Positions 1 to 6,228 of a stretch of 8,049 nucleotides of DNA are shown here, in pieces. The notes under the pieces are model-generated. The model was not told where the DNA came from, searched no databases, and worked only from the letters and a program-made list of their open reading frames with translations. The DNA comes from Microbacteriaceae bacterium UBA6152. Its GTDB lineage: Bacteria; Actinomycetota; Actinomycetes; Actinomycetales; Microbacteriaceae. The stretch lies in assembly GCA_002423075.1 (NCBI GenBank), contig DIUS01000122.1, positions 1 through 8,049 of the forward strand. The letters run 5' to 3'. Numbering within the stretch: position 1 is the first letter of the stretch; each line of letters begins with the position of its first letter. The position numbers were made by a program, and so were the translations under genes.

Positions 1-246
1 ATGGTCGCGAGCGCGTTCGGCCGCGATCCGCTCTCGCACCGCGGTGTCGAGCACAACACGTGGATGGTCAATAAGACGGGCACCGACACCGGTGTGCGCA
101 GCGAGGCCGGAATTCTGCGGGGCCCCCGGGCGGGAGTCGCCTACGCTGTCTCGGTGCACTTCGACGATACCGACCTCTCTCGGCGGCTTCGGGTGATGGA
201 CGCCCTGCGCGCGCTCGGTCTCGACCTGCTCGAATTCGTGCACTGA
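1..246 (+). CDS. C-terminal end of a beta-lactamase-like serine hydrolase (5' truncated)
   Basis: Only the last 81 codons are in the window, ending at TGA 244-246. The ATG at position 1 is probably internal, since the visible part is only the end of a domain that normally has over 200 residues before it. The fragment carries W-x-x-NKTG (K-T-G at visible residues 25-27), followed by GVRSEAGILRGP and then a hydrophobic strand (AYAVSVHF). This matches the KTG box and following beta-strands of class A beta-lactamase/PBP-type serine hydrolases, where KTG lines the active site opposite the SxxK serine. The SxxK and SDN motifs would lie upstream and cannot be checked, so it could be a true beta-lactamase, a PBP-like carboxypeptidase or an uncharacterised hydrolase. 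The adjacent genes give no clue to its substrate. Confidence 0.72.
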   Translation: MVASAFGRDPLSHRGVEHNTWMVNKTGTDTGVRSEAGILRGPRAGVAYAVSVHFDDTDLSRRLRVMDALRALGLDLLEFVH

Positions 247-409
247 TCGGCACCGGAAGCGGTCGGCATAGCAGACCGTCGTCAGCGAGGTCAAGCACTG
301 TCGGCGGGCTCTTACTCTTGTCATAGTTGCGTGCGCTCGAATCCCGAGTTGCAGACCCCGATACCCGCCGCCAGGCCCTCGCGTCGACTGTTGGACTCCC
401 TCTTCCTTC

Positions 410-414
410 AGGAG
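410..414 (+). promoter_or_regulatory. Ribosome binding site of the surface protein gene
   Basis: AGGAG lies 6 bases before the ATG at 421. It decides the start of the surface protein gene, because the longer reading from GTG 331 has no comparable site and would bury the signal peptide 30 residues inside the protein. Confidence 0.75.
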
Positions 415-420
415 CACGCG

Positions 421-2037
421 ATGGTGCACTCTCGACTACTGGCCGCGGCAACCGCAGCCCTTCTCCTGCTCAGCCCGAGCGTCGGCGCTGTCGGCGCGGC
501 GGTTGCTTCTGAGGAACCGCCGTCACCGGCAAGCGTCGAGCTCGCACCGCAGCCTGCCTCGTTCGACGGCACGGGCGGCGACACTCCGGTGATCGAGCCA
601 CCGTCCGATCCGACAGAGAATCAGGATCTGGAGGAGAACCAGGATTCGCCGGAGGGCTGCGCGGACGACAGCGCCGAATGCGATGTGCCGACCCGCGACT
701 GTGTCGTCGTGATCTGGCAGATGCCTCGCTGGGTCGATCAGTGGACTCCAACCTGGCCGCAGAGCTATGTCTCTGTGCATGACTCTGACTGCGCAGCGAC
801 ACAGATCGACGCGCAGCTCTTTCCGGTGCCTGATGCCTGCGGCACTCAATATCAGCTCGACAAGTACTACGTGAGCGACAAGACCTCGGCGCTCATCGCC
901 CTGGGAGTTCTGCAGGGTTACGGGCCCGAGGAAGACCTGGTGCCCGGAACGTGGGGCACGCTGGTTCACAATCCTGGGTGCGTGGCAGCTGCCGTTAACG
1001 TCGTCGCGACGTTCTCGCCGTTGCCGTGCGACGGCGGCCCGGGGTCGTGGACCGCGGGCCTTGTCGACCCCTCCGACCCGAATGCCAGCACGCTGGCGTG
1101 GACCACCACGGCCGGAATCGCTCCGAGCGCGGTCGCGAATAACGTGTCAAACGCCACGGTGGTCACGGTCAGCGTGCGCGCCGAGGCGCCCCACCTCGAT
1201 GACGTGGTCGTCATCGAAACGTCCCGCCTGGGCGTCGCGAGCACGGTCGTGGTCGAGGGGATCGAGACCACGCTCATCACATGGACCTTCACCTTCGAGG
1301 AGTCTGAAAGCTGCGAACTGGGTGCGAGCGTGGTGCCCATCGTGACCGAGGTTGATTACTGCGTCGGGAGCGGGTCGAGCGCCGTGCGAGTGGCGACGTT
1401 CACTGTGAAGGCAGCGGAAAACGCCACCTTCGCCTACTCCGTCAACGGCGGCAGCGCGATCGACATCGTCTTCTCCGGCGGCGTCAGAGAGTCGACCTTC
1501 GCCGTGAACCCTGGCGATCGAGTGGTCGTGACGGCAACGGCCGCAACCGGGTTCGCGCTGCCTGACGACTACGACGTGTGGAGCCACAGCTTCGTGGGGT
1601 CGGCCTTCTGCCCGGATACCCTTCCGGCGACCGTGGCGGCGGCTGAGATCGCGGCGGTCGATTGTGTGCGCGATCCGGTCGTGGTGACGCTGACCAATGA
1701 GGGTGGCGTGATCTGGACCCTCAACGGTGCGGTCGTGGAAGGCAACGCGACGCACGAGTTGCCGGGAGGTTCAGCTGTGCAGTTGACAGCCAAACTTGAG
1801 GGAGCGACCGCCGCGAACGCGGGTGGCTGGACCTGGAACGACCCTGAGCAGCAGACGGCGTGGGCTCAGGAGGCTGTGCCGGAGGATACCTGTCTTGCCA
1901 GCCTCGCGGACACCGGCGGCTCCTCGATGACCGGGTGGTTCGGTGCAGCTGCCGTCGTGATGATGCTCGCCGGGATGGGTATCGCCTACCGTCGCAGCTC
2001 TCTGTCGGCCAAGCCGAACGGAACGTTCGCTCTCTGA
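421..2037 (+). CDS. Secreted cysteine-rich surface protein with class E sortase-type LAXTG anchor
   Basis: The protein is 538 residues from ATG 421, chosen for its ribosome binding site and because a signal peptide begins there: basic start (H3, R5), hydrophobic core at about residues 6-28, likely cut after AVA29. A Pro/Glu/Asp-rich linker follows (about 30-90). A Cys-containing region at about 80-213 includes a Trp/Pro motif (MPRW...TPTWPQ, 101-114) and CGTQYQLD (140-147). I associate this with secreted or anchored proteins of Microbacteriaceae and their phages, from memory only. Beta-rich stretches bracketed by cysteines follow (C298, C314, C397, C415, C491). The C-terminus has LADTG (495-499), a hydrophobic span (about 505-523) and RR (524-525), which is a complete cell-wall sorting signal. 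It is probably exported by Sec and covalently anchored to peptidoglycan. Its ligand or function is unknown. Codon use is less G/C-biased at third positions than in the haem genes, as is common for variable surface genes. Confidence 0.85.
   Translation: MVHSRLLAAATAALLLLSPSVGAVGAAVASEEPPSPASVELAPQPASFDGTGGDTPVIEPPSDPTENQDLEENQDSPEGCADDSAECDVPTRDCVVVIWQMPRWVDQWTPTWPQSYVSVHDSDCAATQIDAQLFPVPDACGTQYQLDKYYVSDKTSALIALGVLQGYGPEEDLVPGTWGTLVHNPGCVAAAVNVVATFSPLPCDGGPGSWTAGLVDPSDPNASTLAWTTTAGIAPSAVANNVSNATVVTVSVRAEAPHLDDVVVIETSRLGVASTVVVEGIETTLITWTFTFEESESCELGASVVPIVTEVDYCVGSGSSAVRVATFTVKAAENATFAYSVNGGSAIDIVFSGGVRESTFAVNPGDRVVVTATAATGFALPDDYDVWSHSFVGSAFCPDTLPATVAAAEIAAVDCVRDPVVVTLTNEGGVIWTLNGAVVEGNATHELPGGSAVQLTAKLEGATAANAGGWTWNDPEQQTAWAQEAVPEDTCLASLADTGGSSMTGWFGAAAVVMMLAGMGIAYRRSSLSAKPNGTFAL
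1903..2034 (+). other. Cell-wall sorting signal (LADTG, membrane segment, basic tail)
   Basis: The last 44 residues of the surface protein consist of LADTG, a short Gly/Ser spacer, a 19-residue hydrophobic segment (GWFGAAAVV to GIAY), two arginines and a 13-residue polar tail. Alanine at the second motif position (LAXTG) is the form recognised by class E sortases of actinobacteria such as Streptomyces, in contrast to the LPXTG of class A. No sortase gene is in the window, so the responsible enzyme would be encoded elsewhere. Confidence 0.8.
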
Positions 2038-2071
2038 GCCAGCGTGCGGTTCGTCGTGGCACGATGTCGCC

Positions 2072-2479
2072 ATGATCAGCACAGGGCTTGCTCGCCAGCT
2101 GCGCGATGCGGGGCTGCGGTGGAAGCCCGGGTCGGGCGATCGCTTCCAGATCGACCACAGTGAATTCGACGCTGAGGTGTTCACGGTCAGTGAGCTCACC
2201 GTCGAAGCCCACGAGTATCCGACCGGAACGGTATTGGGCTTCAACGGCACCACCGAGTGGGCGCTCGATTCGGTCGACGTCGCTGACGCTCTGTGGTTGC
2301 CGCAGGAGGACCAGTTGCGCGACCTGCTGCGCGTCGCTTTTCGATCGCTAGAGCGTCACGACGATGGGTACACCGTTGTCATCGAGCTCGATGGCGACTC
2401 GAGAGGGTTCAACAGTGTCTCTGCACCCGAGGCTTATGGGTTGGCGCTGCTCGCGGTGCTCGAGCGAGTCTCTGCCTGA
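2072..2479 (+). CDS. Conserved actinobacterial protein of unknown function (often labelled CpaE-like)
   Basis: This is a 135-residue soluble protein without a signal peptide or membrane segment. The N-terminus (MISTGLARQLRDAGLRW), the central GFNGTTEWALDSV segment (about residues 50-62) and LWLPQEDQLRDLL look like a small family widespread in high-GC Gram-positives. Databases often name it 'pilus assembly protein CpaE', although it lacks the receiver and P-loop ATPase domains of real CpaE. I recognise the family from memory and know no proven function. It starts 34 bases after the surface gene, so it could be co-transcribed with it. No Shine-Dalgarno is visible; CACGAT at 2060-2065 ends 6 bases before the ATG and could be a weak -10 box for a leaderless message. 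The N-terminal family motif fixes the start. The last 46 bases overlap the end of hemA on the other strand. Confidence 0.8.
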   Translation: MISTGLARQLRDAGLRWKPGSGDRFQIDHSEFDAEVFTVSELTVEAHEYPTGTVLGFNGTTEWALDSVDVADALWLPQEDQLRDLLRVAFRSLERHDDGYTVVIELDGDSRGFNSVSAPEAYGLALLAVLERVSA

Positions 2480-3711
2480 TCGGCGGCAGCGTCAGACGCG
2501 GGAACATCGAGACCGTAGAGCGTGCGCACGGCATCGAGCACCTGGTCACCGCGTCCCGCGGCGGCGTGCCGGCGGGCGAGTGTCGAGGGGGTGTGCAGCA
2601 GCACGCTCGTGAGGTGCCTCAGCGCCTCCTCGACTCGGCCGTCGTCACCGCGAGCGCGGGCACGGTCGATCTCGGCCTGCACGACACCGAGCACGTGCTC
2701 ACGCAACGCGACCACAGCGGGTTCGACGGAGGCTGCCGTGACGTAGGCGTGCGCCGCGGCGTCAACGACGGCCCGGGCGTCCTCTTCTGCCGACCAGTGC
2801 ACGAGCGGCGCGTGCAATCGGATGGTTTCGAGATCGAGCAGGGCGATGCCGTCGAGGGCGCCGACGGCCGGGTCAACGTTGCGCGGCAGGCCGAGGTCAA
2901 CGATGAGGGCGCGGGTTCCGGCGGGCACGTCGTCAGCGCTGACGCTGAGCCGGGTCGTGCAGGTAATGACCACCGCCGCGCTCGCGAGAGCGGCGGCAAG
3001 GTCGTTCGTGGCGGTGACGCCCTGGCGCTGCGCGAAAAGCTGGGCGCGCCCGGTGGGGGAGTACACGGTAATGTGCTGCGCCCCGCGCTCGCGCAATGAG
3101 GCGACAGTCGTCGCGGCATAGCGCCCGGTGCCGATGAGCAGCACCTCGGTCGACGACCAGTCGGTGAGTCGGCTGCCGACGAGGTCGAGCGCAAGACGGG
3201 CGAGCGAGCGGCCCGTGCGGCTCGCGTCACCTTGGGCGCGCGCGGCACGCGCCGTGCGGATCGCCTCTTGCACGACGTGGTCGAGCCGACCCGAGCTCGT
3301 TCCGCTCTCGCGGGCGAAGGCCGCGGCTCGGCGCACCTGGCCGGCGATTTCCTCCTCGCCGACGGCGACTGAGTCGAGCCCGGCGCAGACCGAGAACAGG
3401 TGGTGCACGGCTGCCGCATCATCGAGCACATCGGCGGTCGTCGTGAGGTCGCGGGCCTCGCCGCCGCCGAGCGCGGCGAGAGCGCTCGCGAAACCCTGGC
3501 GAGCGAGAGCGTGCGCGGCAATCGGCGGGGCATCGATGTCGAGGTAGAGCTCGACGCGATTGCAGGTCGAGATGGCGACAGCACCGCGAATCTCGTCGGC
3601 GCCAGCCGCGACCGACTCGGCCAAGAACCCTGCATCAAGAGAAAGCCGCTCGAGGGTCTCGAACGGCGTGTTCCGATGGTTCGCAGTGACGCACAGCAGC
3701 ACGAGTCCCAT
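2434..3711 (-). CDS. hemA: Glutamyl-tRNA reductase
   Basis: HemA reduces glutamyl-tRNA(Glu) with NADPH to glutamate-1-semialdehyde, the first committed step of C5-pathway tetrapyrrole synthesis in the cytoplasm. From ATG 3711 it has 425 residues, normal for the family. The N-terminal catalytic domain has STCNRVELY with the nucleophile Cys50, the same position as in E. coli, then HHLF (103-106) and GLDSVAVGEEEIAGQV (111-126). The NADPH domain has a Gly-rich turn, IGTGRYA (193-199), with LPRNVDP later, and a helical C-terminal dimerisation domain follows. ATG 3711 is chosen over an in-frame start at 3744 because GGGGGAG lies 7 bases upstream and the extra 11 residues do not look like family sequence. 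The nucleotide-binding turn is GTGRYA rather than the commoner GAGxMG, a modest deviation. It is divergent from hemE and shares its promoter region. Its stop codon lies inside the convergent neighbour, leaving no room for a terminator between them. Confidence 0.96.
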   Translation of the reverse strand: MGLVLLCVTANHRNTPFETLERLSLDAGFLAESVAAGADEIRGAVAISTCNRVELYLDIDAPPIAAHALARQGFASALAALGGGEARDLTTTADVLDDAAAVHHLFSVCAGLDSVAVGEEEIAGQVRRAAAFARESGTSSGRLDHVVQEAIRTARAARAQGDASRTGRSLARLALDLVGSRLTDWSSTEVLLIGTGRYAATTVASLRERGAQHITVYSPTGRAQLFAQRQGVTATNDLAAALASAAVVITCTTRLSVSADDVPAGTRALIVDLGLPRNVDPAVGALDGIALLDLETIRLHAPLVHWSAEEDARAVVDAAAHAYVTAASVEPAVVALREHVLGVVQAEIDRARARGDDGRVEEALRHLTSVLLHTPSTLARRHAAAGRGDQVLDAVRTLYGLDVPASDAAADQAETRSSTASSANP

Positions 3712-3718
3712 CCTAGGC

Positions 3719-3725
3719 TCCCCCC
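3719..3725 (-). promoter_or_regulatory. Ribosome binding site of hemA
   Basis: On the minus strand GGGGGAG lies 7 bases before ATG 3711. It supports this start over the upstream in-frame codon at 3744, which overlaps the inverted repeat and candidate promoter. Confidence 0.65.
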
Positions 3726-3735
3726 GACGGCCGAA

Positions 3736-3741
3736 ACTGTA
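3736..3741 (-). promoter_or_regulatory. Candidate -10 box of hemA
   Basis: The minus-strand hexamer TACAGT fits the actinobacterial TANNNT -10 pattern. It would start transcription near 3729, giving a leader of about 18 bases that still contains the ribosome binding site. The -35 region is weak: CTCACC at an 18-base spacing matches 3 of 6 consensus bases. The box overlaps one end of the inverted repeat at 3737-3760. Confidence 0.4.
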
Positions 3742-3760
3742 CAACCCCCAGGGGGTACAG
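3737..3760. promoter_or_regulatory. Imperfect inverted repeat, candidate operator between hemA and hemE
   Basis: A 24-base element reads CTGTA, three unpaired bases (CAA), CCCCC, a central A, GGGGG and TACAG, so five outer and five inner bases on each side are complementary. It lies between the weak -35 and the TACAG(T) -10 of the hemA promoter, and about 70-90 bases upstream of the hemE start. A G/C-tract palindrome flanked by TAC/GTA resembles the operators of CsoR/RcnR-type metal-sensing repressors, but other regulators such as MerR-type activators are possible. The regulator is not encoded in the window. A transcription terminator is unlikely because the element sits in a divergent promoter region and has no T tract. 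Confidence 0.5.
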
Positions 3761-3814
3761 GTGAGCGAGTCTCGACCTGAGCGCCGTCCGGGAGTTCTCT
3801 CCAGGCGGCCGCCC

Positions 3815-3820
3815 TATTCT
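3815..3820 (+). promoter_or_regulatory. Candidate -10 box for leaderless hemE operon transcription
   Basis: TATTCT fits TANNNT and ends 6 bases before the GTG at 3827, so transcription would start at or next to the first base of the start codon. No convincing -35 is seen at 16-18 bases upstream. Confidence 0.5.
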
Positions 3821-3826
3821 GGGGGA

Positions 3827-4909
3827 GTGACACTGTCTCCCGCGCATCCGCTCGTCGATGGCCGCACCGCCCAGTCGCCCCTCGTGCGGGCGCTGCGCGG
3901 CGAGCGCCCCGAGCGGCCGCCCGTCTGGTTCATGCGGCAGGCGGGCCGCTCGCTGCCGGAGTACCGGGCGTTGCGCGCGGGCGGCGACATGCTGCAGGCG
4001 TGCCTGACGCCCGAGCTCGCCAGCGAGATCACCCTGCAGCCCGTGCGGCGGCACGGTGTGGATGCCGGCATCTTCTTCAGCGACATCGTCGTGCCCGTGT
4101 TGCTTGCGGGGCTGCCGATTCGCATCGAGCCGGGGCGCGGGCCCGTGCTCGACGATCCCATTCGCACCGCGTCTGATGTTTTGCGGTTGCGGCCGCTCGA
4201 CCCGGCGGCGCTCGAGCCCATTCGTCAGGCGGTCGCCATGACCGTCGCCGAGCTCGGTTCGACGCCGCTCATTGGCTTTGGCGGAGCGCCCTTCACGCTC
4301 GCCGCCTATCTCGTCGAGGGGGGCCCGTCGAAAGACCAGCAGCGGGCGCGCGCCATGATGCACGCCGACCCGCGCTCGTGGGCCGTGCTGCTCAATTGGT
4401 GCGCCGACGTCACGGGCCAGTTCGTGCGCGCGCAGGTCGAAGCGGGGGCCTCAGCCGCCCAGCTCTTCGACTCGTGGGTCGGGTCTCTGTCGGCGGTCGA
4501 CTACCAGCGTCGTGTCGCGCCCCACACCAAGCGCACATTCGACCACTTGCGCGGGCTCGAGGTGCCGCGCATCCACTTCGGTCTGGGCACCGACCGCATC
4601 CTGACCCAGATCGCTGCTCTCGGGGTCGACGCCGTCGGCATCGACTGGCGCATTCCGCTCGACGAGGCGAGCGAGACGCTCGGCGACGCGCTGCCGCTGC
4701 AGGGAAACATCGATGCGGCGCTGCTCTCGGCGCCCTGGCCCGTGCTCGCTGCTCATGTCGACGACGTCATGCGCCGAGGTCGTCGAGCTCCCGCCCACAT
4801 CGTCAACCTCGGCCATGGCGTGCCTCCCGACACCGACCCTGACGTGCTGACGCGCCTCGTGGAGTACGTGCACTCGGGCGAGACGACCCCGACGAGGACC
4901 GACTGGTGA
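3827..4909 (+). CDS. hemE: Uroporphyrinogen III decarboxylase
   Basis: HemE removes four acetate carboxyls from uroporphyrinogen III to give coproporphyrinogen III, in the cytoplasm and without cofactor. The 360-residue protein has the signature PVWFMRQAGRSLPEYR (32-47) with substrate-binding Arg37 and Arg41, and FFSDI with the catalytic Asp86. It also has GFGGAPFTLAAYLVEGG (150-166) with Tyr161, and NLGHGVPPDTDP with a conserved His at about 330. These agree closely with the family in order and spacing. The GTG at 3827 follows a TATTCT box by 6 bases. The only purine-rich tract, GGGGGAG (3821-3827), touches the start codon and cannot act as a normal ribosome binding site, so initiation on a leaderless message is inferred. 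The frame is open upstream to 3560, but that part lies antisense to hemA. The stop overlaps the hemY start by 4 bases. It is the first gene of the hemE-hemY-hemQ-hemH operon. Confidence 0.96.
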   Translation: MTLSPAHPLVDGRTAQSPLVRALRGERPERPPVWFMRQAGRSLPEYRALRAGGDMLQACLTPELASEITLQPVRRHGVDAGIFFSDIVVPVLLAGLPIRIEPGRGPVLDDPIRTASDVLRLRPLDPAALEPIRQAVAMTVAELGSTPLIGFGGAPFTLAAYLVEGGPSKDQQRARAMMHADPRSWAVLLNWCADVTGQFVRAQVEAGASAAQLFDSWVGSLSAVDYQRRVAPHTKRTFDHLRGLEVPRIHFGLGTDRILTQIAALGVDAVGIDWRIPLDEASETLGDALPLQGNIDAALLSAPWPVLAAHVDDVMRRGRRAPAHIVNLGHGVPPDTDPDVLTRLVEYVHSGETTPTRTDW

Positions 4910-6228
4910 CCACGTCAGAACCCGCCGATACCCTCGTCATCGGCGCGGGTATCGCCGGGCTCGTGCTGGCTCGCGAACTCGTGCTGCAGGGCCGCACGGT
5001 GCGCGTGCTCGAAGCCTCCGACCGCGCGGGCGGGCAAATCGCGGCGATCGAGCTCGACGGTCTTCGGCTCGACAGCGGCGCCGAAGCCTTCGCGACGCGC
5101 GGTGGCACCGTGCGCGAGTACCTCGAGCGCATCGGTCTCGCTGACCGCATCATCGCCCCGCGCGACGCCCCCGCCTGGCTGCACGCCGCCGAGGGGCAGA
5201 CCGTGCCGCTGCCCGCCGTGAGCCTGCTCGGCATCCCCGCCGCGCCGCTCGCCGCCGACGTCGTCGCCGTCGTCGGGCGCCGCGGCGCCTGGCGCGGCCT
5301 GCTGGATGCCCTCCTCCCCGGCCCCGTCGGCTCGCGCCTGCCGACCGTGGGTGCGCTCGTGCGGCGGCGCATGGGCGACGCCATTCTCGAGAAACTCGTG
5401 GCCCCGGTGGTCGAGGGCATCCACTCGACGCACCCCGACGACCTGCCCGTCACGGCTGTGCCCGGGCTCGTGCACAACCTCTTGCGCGAGAACTCACTGG
5501 GCCGCGCCGTCGCCCGCATGCGGATCGACGCCCCGGCCGGCTCGCTCGTCGCGAGTCTCGACGGCGGCATGTCGACGCTCGTCGAGGCCCTGCTCGCTGA
5601 GCTCACGCGCTTCGGTGTTGCCATCGAGTATGGCGCGCGTGTGGCCGAGGTACACCCCGACCATGTCGTGCTCGCGAACGACCGCGACGACGACGCCGAG
5701 CCCGAGGTGCGCCACGGGCACGTCGTCGTCGCCGCGCCGGGGCTCATCGACCCCGCCGACGGCTCGAGCGCCGTTCAGACCGCGACTCACCTCGCGCTGC
5801 TCGTGCTCGCACCCGACGACCGCCTCGCCGCCGCGCCGCGCGGCACGGGCGTGCTCGTCGCCCGCGGCACCGCCGTCGTCGCGCGCGCCCTCACGCACGT
5901 CACCGCGAAGTGGGTGACCGTGCAGGCCGCGGCCGACGGCCGCGAGGTCGTGCGGCTGAGCTACGAGCGCACCCCCACCCTCGAGCAGGCGCGGCGCGAC
6001 GCCGAGGCGCTGCTCGGGGTGAGCATCCCGAGCGATCGCGTGATCGCCGGCGAGGTCGTGACGTGGGTGCGCGCGAGCCGCATCGCTGTCGACGACGAGA
6101 TCCCCGTGGCGGGTGAGCAGGTGGCGGGCACCGGTCTGGCCGCCGTGATCGCGCAGGCCCGCGCGATGGCCGAGCAGCTGGGCGCCCTCAACGACTCTGA
6201 TACTCCGACGAAAGAGAGCATCTCGTGA
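4906..6228 (+). CDS. hemY: Coproporphyrinogen III oxidase, FAD-dependent (Gram-positive HemY/CgoX type)
   Basis: This enzyme uses FAD and O2 to oxidise coproporphyrinogen III to coproporphyrin III; databases also call it protoporphyrinogen oxidase HemG/HemY. It has 440 residues from GTG 4906, which has GAGGA 7 bases upstream. The N-terminal dinucleotide-binding fold has GAGIAG (13-18), Glu36 at the end of the second strand and DRAGGQI (39-45), then LDSGAEAFATRGG. The middle has LVAPVVEGIHSTHPDDLPV and SLDGGMSTLVEAL, as in the family. The C-terminal FAD segment is VAGEQVAGTGLAAVIAQARA. The protein is somewhat short (the B. subtilis enzyme is about 470), and the stretch just before the last FAD segment looks abbreviated. 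No frameshift is seen. HemQ and ferrochelatase downstream place it in the coproporphyrin-dependent pathway. Both ends overlap neighbours by 4 bases, suggesting translational coupling. Confidence 0.93.
   Translation: MTTSEPADTLVIGAGIAGLVLARELVLQGRTVRVLEASDRAGGQIAAIELDGLRLDSGAEAFATRGGTVREYLERIGLADRIIAPRDAPAWLHAAEGQTVPLPAVSLLGIPAAPLAADVVAVVGRRGAWRGLLDALLPGPVGSRLPTVGALVRRRMGDAILEKLVAPVVEGIHSTHPDDLPVTAVPGLVHNLLRENSLGRAVARMRIDAPAGSLVASLDGGMSTLVEALLAELTRFGVAIEYGARVAEVHPDHVVLANDRDDDAEPEVRHGHVVVAAPGLIDPADGSSAVQTATHLALLVLAPDDRLAAAPRGTGVLVARGTAVVARALTHVTAKWVTVQAAADGREVVRLSYERTPTLEQARRDAEALLGVSIPSDRVIAGEVVTWVRASRIAVDDEIPVAGEQVAGTGLAAVIAQARAMAEQLGALNDSDTPTKESIS

Noticed and set aside
260..278. Possible terminator hairpin after the serine hydrolase gene (CGGTC/GACCG)
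   Set aside because: The stem is only 5 bp with a 9-base loop and no T tract follows. This is expected by chance in high-GC DNA.
322..327. CATAGT as a -10 box for the surface protein gene
   Set aside because: It matches 4 of 6 consensus bases but has C in the first position and no acceptable -35 partner. The promoter of this gene remains unidentified.
331..420. Upstream GTG start for the surface protein (30 extra residues)
   Set aside because: It has no ribosome binding site and would place the signal peptide internally. ATG 421 has AGGAG 6 bases upstream and begins exactly at a signal peptide.
2293..3121. Plus-strand open frames across hemA
   Set aside because: Their composition (Arg/Ala/Gly-rich, no motifs) is typical of antisense frames to a high-GC gene. 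hemA is supported by its catalytic motif.
3712..3744. Longer HemA starting at 3744
   Set aside because: The 11 extra residues do not resemble the family, the codon lies inside the candidate promoter/inverted repeat, and a strong GGGGGAG precedes ATG 3711.
3560..3826. N-terminal extension of HemE
   Set aside because: The open frame continues only because it is antisense to high-GC hemA and its promoter. The family N-terminus fits GTG 3827.
6040..6140. Frameshift in hemY as the reason for its short C-terminal region
   Set aside because: The frame runs without interruption into a recognisable final FAD segment, so a compensated error is unnecessary. It is kept only as a natural shortening.
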